DNA from: Paraphysomonas bandaiensis | Taxonomy: Eukaryota; Chrysophyceae | Assembly: GCA_965644295.1 (NCBI GenBank) | Contig: CBFFRP010000326.1 | Span: forward strand, 1 to 31,785 | Direction of reading: 5' to 3' | DNA length: 31,785 nt | In this document: piece by piece, positions 1 to 8,431 of the stretch | Numbering within the stretch: position 1 is the stretch's first letter | How the letters are laid out: each line of letters starts with the position of its first letter | Made by a program: the position numbers and the translations under genes | Notes under the pieces: model-generated | The model's input: only the letters and a program-made list of their open reading frames with translations | The model's database searches: none | What the model was told of the DNA's origin: nothing

Positions 1-729
1 TTCAAATACGACACGTTTAAATATCTTCTTCATTTCCTCACGTTTGTCTTCACATTTTTCTTCACTTTCTTCGTCTTCGCTTTCTTCGTCTTCACTTTCT
101 TCGTCTTCACTTTCCTCGTCTTCTCCTTCACATGACAACGAAAACTTACACTTGTGCTCATTAAAATTACTTTCGTACATTGGTATAAAATAAAAAGACA
201 CTGTCCAATGTGTTTTACCATTATAATTTACAACTTCTTTTTTCAAGGGTTCTAAATTTTCATCATATAAACGAAATCGTATCTTTTTTGGCTCTTTGTC
301 ACCATATACACAAAAGGGTTTATCTCTTACTATGCCTGTGTCAGTTCTAAAGCTGTATGTAGTTGGTTTTTTAGTATTTTTTACTTTACATTTATTATTA
401 TCACATATTGAATATGATCTGTTTCTATCACAATGCGTGCCACAAACAAGAAATTGATTTTCGCAAATATCAATACAATTGCGTTCTGACGCGAAGTTTT
501 CCGCAATGAAATTTAAATTATTACAACCATTGAAAGGAATTGCTGATATATCTAAGCTTTCATAGTTTATATAAAAACCGATGCATTCAACTTCATAGTA
601 ATCACATTCCTGGTAATATGGTAATGGTGGTAATATAATTGTACAATCTTCAGGTGTATCGCCGACTGTGTCAGAATTCATAGATGTAAAATTATAGATA
701 AAAGATTTATTTCTGGGGAATAAATTCAT
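1..729 (-). CDS. Acidic, Cys-rich protein of a virus-like/mobile module (3' end outside window)
   Basis: An open frame runs for 243 codons from an ATG at 729 to the window edge without a stop, so the C-terminus lies outside. The start is chosen because the ATG is the end of the box TATTATATATAATG, which is repeated exactly at the start of the next gene upstream. Many cysteines fall in the middle third (about residues 65-125), a CX3C-type spacing among them. Near residues 160-195 a beta-rich stretch contains RFRLYDENLEPL followed by HWTVSFYF, a pattern reminiscent of jelly-roll minor capsid proteins of Polinton-like viruses; this is only a resemblance. The C-terminus carries four tandem acidic repeats of the type ESEDE (about residues 208-228) and then a basic stretch. 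No intron is needed, unlike the cellular genes here. I do not recognise the family; a viral structural role is inference from context. Confidence 0.7.
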   Translation of the reverse strand, partial: MNLFPRNKSFIYNFTSMNSDTVGDTPEDCTIILPPLPYYQECDYYEVECIGFYINYESLDISAIPFNGCNNLNFIAENFASERNCIDICENQFLVCGTHCDRNRSYSICDNNKCKVKNTKKPTTYSFRTDTGIVRDKPFCVYGDKEPKKIRFRLYDENLEPLKKEVVNYNGKTHWTVSFYFIPMYESNFNEHKCKFSLSCEGEDEESEDEESEDEESEDEESEEKCEDKREEMKKIFKRVVFE

Positions 730-740
730 TATATATAATA
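727..740 (-). promoter_or_regulatory. Start-codon box TATTATATATAATG (copy 1)
   Basis: On the minus strand this 14-mer ends with the ATG of the gene at 1-729. The same 14-mer overlaps the start of the 57-residue gene at 767-940. An AT-rich element fused to the initiation codon recalls late promoters of large DNA viruses and their satellites. The exact match is seen in the sequence; promoter function is inferred. Confidence 0.55.
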
Positions 741-766
741 TGTGTTATATAATAATTTAAAATAAA

Positions 767-940
767 TTAAAGCTTTTTCTTAATTCTTTTTTTCACAGAT
801 GTAGCCTTTTTGTTTATCTTCTTGGCTACTTCTTTCCGCTTGTTCTCTGCGTGCTTTGTTACGTCTTGTTTAGCTTTGTTTACTGTTGCTCTCAAAGCTT
901 TATTAATCAGTTTGTTTACTTGGGCTTGTTTCTTTGGCAT
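767..940 (-). CDS. Small, very basic Lys-rich protein of the virus-like module
   Basis: A 57-residue protein starts with MPKKQAQVNK and ends with KKRIKKKL. Roughly one third of residues are Lys or Arg, with no Cys and almost no aromatic residues, as expected of a nucleic-acid-binding or DNA-packaging protein. The ATG at 940 was chosen over an upstream ATG in the same frame (1153) because it sits exactly in the TATTATATATAATG box shared with the next gene, and because the upstream extension is low-complexity and overlaps the TGGACA repeats. Its stop lies 37 bp before the ATG of the downstream gene on the same strand, so the two look like adjacent genes of one compact module. A core-protein-like role is inference; no specific family is recognised. 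Confidence 0.6.
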   Translation of the reverse strand: MPKKQAQVNKLINKALRATVNKAKQDVTKHAENKRKEVAKKINKKATSVKKRIKKKL

Positions 941-951
941 TATATATAATA
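938..951 (-). promoter_or_regulatory. Start-codon box TATTATATATAATG (copy 2)
   Basis: Exact second copy of the 14-mer at 727-740, again ending in the ATG of a minus-strand gene (the small basic protein). It argues that both genes belong to one regulatory unit foreign to the intron-rich cellular genes of this window. Confidence 0.55.
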
Positions 952-1134
952 GGTGTATATATTTTTTTACAGGATAATAGGGAGTAAAATACGGCATGTC
1001 TATATATAGGGTAATTAGGTCTGTTGTTCCGTCTATCTGGTGTGGTTGTTCGGTGTTTAAGTTTGGTTTCTGTCCGTCAATGTAATATATGTAGTGTTGT
1101 ATTATTGTATTTATAGTGTTTTGTGTATTTTGAG

Positions 1135-1331
1135 TGGACATTTTTGTGGACATTTTTTGTTAAATTTTATATTCACAACATTTTTTTTGTGTTTTTTTTA
1201 TATTTTTGTTAAAAATGTCCTTAAAAATGTCCTTCAAAGTGTCCATATATAAGTATATACAGTTACAATATTGTAATAATATATATTTGTATTAAAATAA
1301 TATGTCCTTGAAAGTGTCCTTCAAAGTGTCC
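1135..1331. repeat. Inverted clusters of 12-bp-spaced TGTCC iterons
   Basis: TGTCC occurs at 1216, 1228 and 1240, and again at 1303, 1315 and 1327, each time with an exact 12-bp period (unit about TGTCCTTNAAAR). In inverse orientation TGGACA occurs at 1135 and 1147, also 12 bp apart. The two forward triplets are 87 bp apart. The inverse pair faces the first triplet, giving a potential hairpin over an A/T-rich loop. The array lies just outside the two virus-like genes. An origin or a cooperative protein-binding site is plausible but not shown. Confidence 0.65.
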
Positions 1332-1335
1332 ATTA

Positions 1336-1544
1336 TTATTGTAAGTGATAAAGAGTAATACCATAGGGGCAATGTTGGTGTATATTAATAGTTTTCATGG
1401 TCACGGTTAACACTGTACAGGGGGTGAAATCCCCCTCTCCTCTCTCTTTTTTTTTTGGAGTTGTGACAAGACCTGACCAAGGCATTAGACCTCTCATTCG
1501 GCACGTAGACCTACTCATGGGGAAGTTTAAGCAGCCTAAGAATT
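1336..1544. other. Intergenic, nothing recognised
   Basis: Contains a C/T-rich run with ten T's near 1446-1456 and no coherent coding frame. It may contain the outer boundary of the virus-like module, but no terminal repeat was recognised. Confidence 0.4.
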
Positions 1545-1852
1545 AATTTTGGATGAATATGGTGATGTTGACGTCAGCGATGATGGCTCAGAGGATGAGA
1601 ACGAGGTGGATTTTTAGTAGCTATAAGCAGTTGTGGGTTTGGTTGCCATATGATCTTAATGACTAATACTAAAAATAGAATCTACGGATGTGTTTACTTA
1701 CTGATTAGTCATACTAATATATATAGCAATATATTGACAATATATTGCAATATATTGTAATTGTATTGTTGAGCCTGTTTAAAATCTCCATCAATAGTAT
1801 TGTTGGAACGCTATCTATCAATAGTATTGCAATATATTGTTTCCTAGCCCTG
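1545..1852 (+). mobile_element. hAT transposon 3'-end fragment
   Basis: The first part encodes an acidic C-terminal tail, DVDVSDDGSEDENEVDF and a stop at 1615-1617, matching (inverted) the tail region of the hAT derivative at 4221-5017. It continues through a 3' untranslated part rich in CAATATATTG repeats and ends with the terminal sequence TTTCCTAGCCCTG at 1852, the inverse of the hAT-type terminus CAGGGCTAGGAAA. The rest of the transposase and the other terminus are missing. Confidence 0.75.
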
Positions 1853-1931
1853 CATGAGTTTCAACGGTTACTCAGTTCAAAGAAAGGTTAAAATTGACCG
1901 CAAGGTTGTTATGTGTGTGTCGAATAAATAT

Positions 1932-2105
1932 ATATATATGTTTAGCAATAGGCGTTTAAGAGTCAGAACTAATTTAACATTGCAATTTTACTAACTAGAA
2001 ATACTGCTTCACTCTGATATTCTATTATTGAACGCTACGAAAGCTGCTTGTGCTTCACCGCAAGCACCAAGGTGCAACCACTTACCCAATTACGCTCTAT
2101 CACTC
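1932..2105 (-). repeat. Diverged copy of the family C 3' tail
   Basis: Reads, in inverse orientation, TAGCAATAGGCGTTTAAGAG and later GCTTGTGCTTCACCGCAAGC followed by ACCAAGGTGC, the same order of blocks as in the better copies at 2366-2856 and 3702-4040. It belongs to a diverged subfamily: its GGCGTTTAAGAGTCAGAA block recurs near 17050. Confidence 0.6.
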
Positions 2106-2353
2106 AACAGCATTTTCGAAGGTCTGATTCATAATAATGTCCGCATCCGCACCAAGGTGGTGGCTAGTACTAGGGAATTTCTGAATTAAGCTACTAAAAA
2201 TGAAACCTTTTCGAATTCTCTTCACTCCGCAGTCAAGCGCTCTACTTTAGCACGTGTCATTGCATTATTTGGGATTAATACGTTAACCTCATCCACAAAA
2301 TTGCACCCTCCGAGATCTCCCCTGCCAAAACTCTAAATATCTTTGAAGCATGG
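2106..2353. other. Intergenic, nothing recognised
   Basis: Short stretch between two repeat copies. No coding frame, RNA gene or repeat end is recognised. Confidence 0.35.
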
Positions 2354-2365
2354 TATATATGATAT

Positions 2366-2856
2366 CCCTCAACAAGTCGGACTCGCACCTTTTCGTGGTG
2401 TTCTGGGGGATAAGTACCGGAGAGATTCTCTCTGGGAAACTAACGTGAGCCGCAAACATAGTCAGCAGATATTCTTCTGCCCACTCATAGCCGAATGCTT
2501 GTGTGGTACAAGGGACACCAATAAGTGTCACTTGTGTAGACGTCTTTGAGTCCTGACGAATAAACAGGCATCCGGGAATGGGCCCACCTCAAGGGTAACC
2601 GGGGTATTGGGCTGCCTGCTGAAGTCAAGCGTCCGGGATGTTCACCTCAAGAACTCAGAGCGGAAGTGGTCGCACCTTGGTGCTTGCGGCGACGCACAAG
2701 CAGCTTCCGTAGCGTTAAATAGTAGGATAAAGAAAGTGTGTACTGATTAGTTACAGGTAGCGGTCTAACTAGTTTGTCTAGCATTCATCTACTAGCTACT
2801 AAGTTGGTGCGGGTTTTTAACGCCTATATTGCTAATAATACGACTTTCAATATATA
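2366..2856 (+). mobile_element. Family C SINE-like element, copy 1, with 12-bp target duplication
   Basis: Begins CCCTCAACAAGTCGG and ends GACTTTCAATA plus a short TA run. It is flanked by the perfect 12-bp direct repeat TATATATGATAT (2354-2365 and 2857-2868). The same two ends occur in the copy at 21293-21815. The body holds the blocks CACCTCAAGG, a hairpin-forming stretch (TGCTTG..CAAGCA near 2680-2703) and a tail of about 190 bp that is shared with the LINE-like remnant at 5325-6566. No terminal inverted repeats and no convincing long coding frame are seen. A fixed 5' end, variable target duplication and borrowed 3' tail suggest a non-autonomous retroelement; no clear tRNA-type A/B boxes were found. 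Confidence 0.65.
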
Positions 2857-2868
2857 TATATATGATAT

Positions 2869-3700
2869 TTAACCCCTTCGAGTGTCATACTTCATAAAAG
2901 AACACATGGCAAGCCATGTTTCCTCAATGTGCTTGCATTTTTAAAAGTGCGGAGCTATTTGCACAATTTGGTAATGGTATCAACCAAAATCCAGGATAGT
3001 TCTCGCCACAATATTATAAAAGCACAGCTAAGTTCAGTTTTTGTGTAAAGCGCATCTCTTATCAAAGGTACAATTTCGTCAATCTTCAGACCAATTAAGT
3101 CTGGCTAACTTTGGATTCATATGGGTATTGTCTCCAAAGAGAAATTCAATACTCACAAAATTACACCCAACCTGAAGTATCCAGTATTCTGTAGGGCAGG
3201 GTCGGTACGAATATGACTGCCATACTACTTATACGTAATATATATCTTAAAACTAGAAAGTTATTGAGCATTACGTGTACGCATATACGCTATGGATCAA
3301 GCTGAACTTAGTCTTGTAGCTTAATGTCAAGAGGAAAGAGACAGCACCTTTCAGAATGTACGATAATGACCGACATATATATTAAACATAGACGACAATA
3401 TCCGGAGGGAGGCTTTGGTAACAGATAGCAGTGATGTAGCAATGAATAATAGTCAGTAAGAGTGATGGCCATTAATAAGGGAAATAAATAACTATCGTCC
3501 TTAAAGTTTTTCAAGTTCTAATCCTAATAATTATTATGTCCTTATACAAAAGAGTAAATAAAATTGCCAATTAATTGCAATTTAATTGTAACCTTTCTGC
3601 GAGCAATTAAATTGCAATTCAATTAATTGTTGCGCAGTCCTGCCAAAAAGACGTCTACTACTAAAGCATTCGACTATAAGTAGGCAGAACAATATCTGCT
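2869..3700. other. Non-coding spacer between two inverted family C copies
   Basis: About 830 bp with scattered short frames but no convincing gene. A short stretch near 2890-2920 (plus-strand YFIKEH) faintly recalls the end of a copia-type RNase H but is too short to call. Both sides are bounded by inverted copies of the family C tail. Confidence 0.4.
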
Positions 3701-3701
3701 A

Positions 3702-4040
3702 TATATAATATATATATATTGAAAGTCGTATTATTAGCAATAGGCGTTAAAAACCTGCACCAACTTAGTAGCTAGTAGATGAATGAATGCTAGACAAACT
3801 AGTTAGACCTCTACCTGTAACTAATCAGTACACACTTTCTTTATCCTACTATTTAACGCTACGGAAGCTGCTTGTGCGTCGCCGCAAGCACCAAGGTGCG
3901 ACCACCTCCGCTCTGAGTTCTTGAGGTGAACATCCCGGATGCTTGACTTCAGCCGGCAGCCCAATACCCCGGTTACCCTTGAGGTGGGCCCTGTCCCGGA
4001 TGCCCTTAAGGTGGGCCCATTCCCGGATGCCCATTCCCGT
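3702..4040 (-). mobile_element. Family C element, copy 2 (inverted)
   Basis: From TATTGAAAGTCGTATTATTA inward this matches copy 1 in inverse orientation over about 280 bp (tail, hairpin block, GTTCACCTCAAG block). At its 5' side it has extra tandem units of about 27 bp, GGCATCCGGGAATGGGCCCA-type (about 3978-4036), where copy 1 has one. It sits between two TA runs (3701-3719 and 4043-4056), so a target duplication cannot be read safely. Together with copy 1 it forms a long inverted repeat with a loop of about 850 bp. Confidence 0.65.
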
Positions 4041-4220
4041 GAGTATATATATATATGACTGTAAATTTTGATTGGTTGAAGTTCATTTTAATTAATGTAG
4101 CAAGTTGTAATGAATAGGGAGAATTGGTTTGTCTTGTAAATTTATCAAACAATCAATGCACTGAACTAAAATACTATTGACAAAAAAAAAGTACTCGTAC
4201 GTGCATAGTATATAATATAT

Positions 4221-5017
4221 CAGGGCTAGGAAACAATATATTGCAATACTATTGTTAGATAGTGTTCCATCAATAGTATTGATGGAGATTTTAAACAGGC
4301 TCAACAATACAATTACAATATATTGCAATATATTGTCAATGTATTGCAATATATTAGTATGAGTAATCAGTAAGTAAACACATCCGTAGATTTCATTTTT
4401 AGTGTTAGTCATTAAGATCACATGACAACCAAACCAACTACTGCTTATAGCTAATAAATATCCACCTAGTTCTCATCCTCTGAGCCATCAGCGGTGACGT
4501 CAACATCACCATATCATCCACAAAGTTTATTGAAATATGCTAGTATTCGGCCACAACTGTCGAATTGCTTTCAGAAACAACAACATATTAAGTAGGATGG
4601 ATACTTTAGCGCAACACTGATATAATATGTTTAGCTGCGCTGAACAGACGCTCCCATGTATTGGAAGTACATACCAGGGACTGGTAACCGTTAATGACTC
4701 GTGGATCTGTACGTTTCTTAATTTTTTGAGCTGGCTGAAGATTTTTAGTCGCATAGTCAACATCATCTTCATCATCCTCTGTAAAGTTGTAATCAATTTC
4801 TCGGTTATTTATATCCATTTTGCACCCTACAGTTGAGAATCTTCTCTTATATGACTATCATAATATTGATTGCAATATATTGCAATATATTGTTAGATAT
4901 TTTAACAGAAACAATATTGATGGGATTTTTGGCCGGTCGACCAATCAATATATTTTACAATATATTGCAATATATTGTACAATGTATTGCAATTCAATAT
5001 ATTGTTTCCTAGCCCTG
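4221..5017 (-). mobile_element. hAT-type non-autonomous transposon with both terminal repeats
   Basis: Left end CAGGGCTAGGAAACAATATA and right end (5001-5017) ATTGTTTCCTAGCCCTG are inverted repeats of about 23 bp, of the CAGGG type common in hAT elements. The inside carries only the C-terminal, broken part of a transposase on the minus strand and clusters of CAATATATTG. The flanking octamers (TAATATAT and ATGCATAT) do not match, so the 8-bp target duplication expected of hAT is not preserved or the ends are slightly different. At 797 bp the element lacks the catalytic region. Confidence 0.75.
4428..4818 (-). pseudogene. hAT transposase C-terminal (hATC dimerisation) remnant
   Basis: Minus-strand frame from 4818 begins MDINNREIDY and contains NTWERLFSAAKHIIS, the conserved Ser-rich/ERLFS motif of the hATC dimerisation domain. 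After ISVLR the frame meets a stop; the next frame continues with LNMLLFLKAIRQLW, the following hATC helix, so a frameshift lies near 4612-4620. A third frame then encodes the acidic tail (GSEDEN and stop) that is also seen at 1560-1617. The N-terminal zinc finger and the catalytic DDE part are absent. This is a decayed transposase fragment inside its own element. Confidence 0.75.
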
Positions 5018-5317
5018 ATGCATATAATACTTTAGGATTTGGGTTAGGCTGGTCAACATAGATAATCAGAAGTACAAGGAAACAGATGTTACCTGAATAT
5101 TATGTAAAGATGTAAAGTGTGTAGATTAATAATTAAATAAGTATACATATCATTCTAGGGAGAGTGAAGTTTGCAAAGATTACGGTTGTGGTTTACGCCT
5201 AGAGCAAAAGGTTAGAATCAGTGAAATATCACTTCTAACAGAAAGTATCAAGCATAGCCTCCTCAGTTCTAATGACAACTACGGAATTCTGTAAAAATAT
5301 GCAGAGGGTGATTAAAC
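5018..5317. other. Intergenic, nothing recognised
   Basis: AT-rich stretch between the hAT derivative and the LINE-like remnant; no gene or repeat recognised. Confidence 0.4.
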
Positions 5318-5324
5318 TAAATTA

Positions 5325-6566
5325 TATATATATTGAAAGTCTTATTATTTAGCAGTAGGCGTTAAAAACCTGCACCAATATAGTGGCTAGTTGAATGTTA
5401 GACATACTAGTTAGACCGCTACCCATAACTAATCAGCACAAATTCTATTATCCTACTATTTAGCGCTACAGAAGCTGCTTGTGCTGCGTCGCCGCAAGCA
5501 CCAAGGTGCGACCACTTCAGTTCTTAATGTTGAGTGTGAGTTTCGCCATGATCGTGTGTCCTAGGACTCACTGGCGCGTGTTGTCAGGGGGTCTCCCCTT
5601 GGGATGAGCTAGGTCCTGATTTCTCAGAGTCTCTTGAAGCGCGTTTTTGTGGCTGTGATATGCCGTATCTGAGTCATGGCGTCATTTGTGCAGTCGAGAC
5701 ACATGTGCTTGAGTGAGTCTAGTCGAAATCCGCAGTCAGAACATGCGGCTTTGGACAGGTCGAGCCCGTGTTTGGTTTTAGCCCGGTTTCTCCCAATGCT
5801 GAAAGATTTGTCCCATGTCAATGCTGCATTGAGTACTCTTTGGCGCAGGTGAGGACTATCTTTATCCTTGGATGGACCACTATCTGCTAGTGCCAGTTTG
5901 CGCGGAAGTAGTGCTCCGCTATCTGTCCAATATCAGGGTGCCCAGTCGGGATTGTGTCCGTATCGTTGATCTCTAAGTGCAGTGTAGGCCTCCAGTGTCT
6001 GTTGGCTGCGGAGGGATTGGAAGTCCGTGAGTAGAGGGGGCTTGTATGGTGCGGCCGTCGTCCTTCGGATATGCGCCAGTGCCATAAGCCCGCCGTGAGT
6101 ATTCGCTCAATGGCTTGGTCCACTTCTATGTTGTTGCAGACAGTGTAATTTTGTCATCCCAGTAGTCGGTCAACTTCAAGCCAGTCCTCTCTTGCTATTG
6201 CGTCTGCAATGTAAATGCCTTTGTCTTCTTATGTCCATTCAGATTCATCAGTGGTACGTCGCTCAGGGTGTGATCGGGCCCATGCTACTTTCCTTGTACA
6301 ATCTTTATTTGCCGCAATGCATTCGAGCAGTACATCTTTGGCACGATGTCGTAGGGCCCGACGTCTGGTAGAAAGTGCCTCGTCAGTACGGATGCATACC
6401 ACCTTACAGTCTGGGTTAATCGGTATGTGCGCAGGGAGTCGCGCAGATAGTATAAGTGCCATCGCAGCTCCCATGAGTTCATACGCATACGGGCCAAGTC
6501 CAGGTACGTCTCTGAAGGGTGTCTCTAAACGCAGGATTTTTGTTGTGTCGTTCTCCCTTTCATCCT
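5325..6566 (-). mobile_element. 5'-truncated LINE-like retrotransposon with 3' tail
   Basis: Read on the minus strand, the copy starts inside a pol frame (RNase H), runs through a CCHC motif and a stop at 5624, and ends in a tail (about 5530 down to 5325) that matches family C over about 190 bp, ending GACTTTCAATATATATATA. A 7-bp direct repeat TAAATTA flanks it (5318-5324 and 6567-6573), exactly where the open frame is cut off. 5' truncation plus short target duplication is the usual signature of target-primed reverse transcription. Confidence 0.65.
5624..6566 (-). pseudogene. Retrotransposon pol remnant: RNase H plus CCHC C-terminus
   Basis: The frame beginning at the truncation contains GPYAYELMGAAMAL (second RNase H acidic residue), VVCIRTDEAL (third acidic residue) and WARSHPER, followed after one in-frame stop (6226-6228) by GIYIADAIAR, the last RNase H motif. 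A second in-frame stop is near 6146, a third near 5887, and a frameshift near 5830 leads into CSDCG..DSLKHMCLDC, a C-X2-C-X8-H-X4-C motif typical of the C-terminus of non-LTR retrotransposons. The first RNase H motif and the reverse transcriptase are missing. It is non-functional. Order RNase H then CCHC suits an I- or Tad-like LINE, but the clade cannot be set from this part. Confidence 0.75.
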
Positions 6567-6573
6567 TAAATTA

Positions 6574-6997
6574 AGAACCTTGTATTATGATTCAGAATCT
6601 AAATTACGAAGCTAAAACATCGTGATGAAATATTATACGTAAACACTGTATATAATATTAAACAATAGTTGACTGAGCACATCTATCTACGTCTAAGATA
6701 TAATTAGTTGCGATTGGTTTTAATACTCTATGTTTCACATTCAATCTGAGAGTTCTACTAATTAGATCAACATCTTCAACATTTTTATTTCCAAGTTGGG
6801 TTCAATTCTTTATTAATCATAATAAAGTACACCAACGGAATAAATTTGCATCCTTGTCAAAAAACATACATACGGTTTGTCAAGCAGACACATGCAAAAC
6901 GTTACTATATCTTCAAAAAAGATAATTTATACATTTATACTTACGGCAATTCATACGCGCATTCAATGAGGGTAGTTCCTTCAAGTATGCACGGACA
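6574..6997. other. Intergenic, nothing recognised
   Basis: AT-rich gap between the retrotransposon copy and the 3' end of the EF-hand gene. It must hold the 3' end signals of that gene; no repeat was recognised. Confidence 0.4.
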
Positions 6998-8431
6998 TCA
7001 ACGAATATTTTCGACCTGTTGTCTGAGAGCTACCCGAGGTGGACGTTGACATTTCACAGAATTGTGTAGTCCAGGGTCCAAACAGCGGGCATATGAGCTA
7101 GATTGTGTGGCCTTTGACGTCTAAAGAGAACAATGCTCAGCGGATATCATTTATAATATAACCATCGTACAATACTCCATATACATATGGCAGATACGGT
7201 TACTTACATTCTTTCTTGTCAAAGATATCGGAGATCCACATGGAGAGCCTACGGGTGATATTTTCGGTGAAGGTCCCTGTGATCCTCTGGGTGATGGAGC
7301 GGGCGACCCTCTGGTTAATCCCCTAATTGGGGCATCATAGACAATGGATTTTCCCCTCCCAGAACCCTTTCTTAACAGCTGGTGCGCTACCTCCTTCGCA
7401 TCACAGTAAGCTCGGCGGCGTTTGTCCACAGATTGCTCAAAGCTTTTTACGCTTCGGTCGGTATGACTAGACCGTCGGCAGTCCCTAAACCCCCCCTCGG
7501 GAGGGATACACTTTGGAATATATAGTACAAGAGGAACAGGGGCAAAGGTCACCGTCTTTTTTTTCCGACGGTGACACTCCATTTTTAAGGAAGATATTGT
7601 ACTGGTTTTCAATATAGGCAGCGGAAGCTCAACCATATCAGATACAAGTTTTACACCCTGATGTATTACCTCACTCTCATTCTCGTCAGCACGACAATTC
7701 TCATGTTCACTTTCATAAGGCACCACACTATCGTAGCAAACGTGAGGTCGTCCCGCCATAAAGTTGTACATCTCCCGCGTGTATTCTGGCCTACGCAAAT
7801 CTGATCTTCTCGCACGTTTCTTAGTGAGTTTGGTCCAGAAATATTTCCCGAATATTCTCCTGCGAAGGTCAGTCTGCAAATGATTCAGCGGAGCACAAAT
7901 AAAAGGACAGTTGTAACAATACGTTGAAAAACTCTCCTCATCAAAAGGGGCACTCTTGGCGATATCTGCAACCTCGACATTATGGTCCCCTGTAACCCCA
8001 TTGGAACACACAACTTCCACCAACTTTTCCGATGTGGAGCAGTCGAGGCTCTTTTGCGTGACAGTAGTAAACATGACATACAAAAAGTGCGGCATGCACT
8101 CAGAACTCAAAGTGAGATAGTTCCAGAGACCATGAGTGAACTCACAGTAGTCGAGCCTCCCGTTCCTATCCACATCGAAGAAATCAAACAGAGTTCTCGC
8201 TAACGCTGTTTGAGGCAGCATTAGATATTTACAAAACTCCACATCAGATATCACAGCCCCATGCTCATTCCCGCCGCTACGCGAGAGACTCTCAAATGCT
8301 GCGTGGAACTTGTTCAATTCACGGTCAGTTAAATCGATCCTTTTGAATACACGGGCTGTGAGGTCACGTCTCTGCGATGAGGGGAGTTCACTGGTCTTAT
8401 CAGCAACCTTGACGGAGGTGTTGCTACCCAT
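6998..8431 (-). CDS. EF-hand calcium-binding protein, probably N-myristoylated
   Basis: Two exons, 8431-7208 and 7120-6998, with an 87-bp intron (donor GTAAGT, acceptor TTTAG, phase 0), give 448 residues. Without the intron the frame ends in a short unrelated tail. The start at 8431 gives MGSNTS, a fit to the N-myristoylation consensus MGxxxS; an in-frame ATG three codons upstream (8440) would hide this. A complete EF-hand loop, DVDRNGRLDYCE, is at residues 86-97, with acidic residues at 1, 3, 9 and 12; a degenerate EF-hand may precede it (about 48-68). The middle is basic and unrecognised. The C-terminus (about 370-405) is rich in SP dipeptides, possible sites for proline-directed kinases. 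The arrangement recalls calcineurin-B-like sensors, but the long tail does not, so no name is given. It is divergent from the DIX-kinase gene, 437 bp apart. Confidence 0.8.

Noticed and set aside
30-221. Minus-strand 63-codon Lys-rich frame
   Set aside because: It is a shifted frame of the acidic GAA/GAC repeats of the larger open frame at 1-729.
941-1153. N-terminal extension of the small basic protein starting MSTKMST
   Set aside because: It overlaps the TGGACA iterons and is low-complexity, while the ATG at 940 sits in the start-codon box shared with the neighbouring gene.
2289-2531. Minus-strand frame shared by two family C copies (MTLIGVPCTTQAF)
   Set aside because: The similarity between copies at 2289-2531 and 21329-21523 reflects the repeat itself; frames differ in length, the strand is opposite to the element, and no domain is recognised.
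2880-2930. Possible copia-type RNase H end (YFIKEH on the plus strand)
   Set aside because: Only about six residues agree and no other copia motif lies nearby.
7982-8203. Plus-strand frame inside the EF-hand gene
   Set aside because: Antisense shadow of the exon encoding the EF-hand domain.
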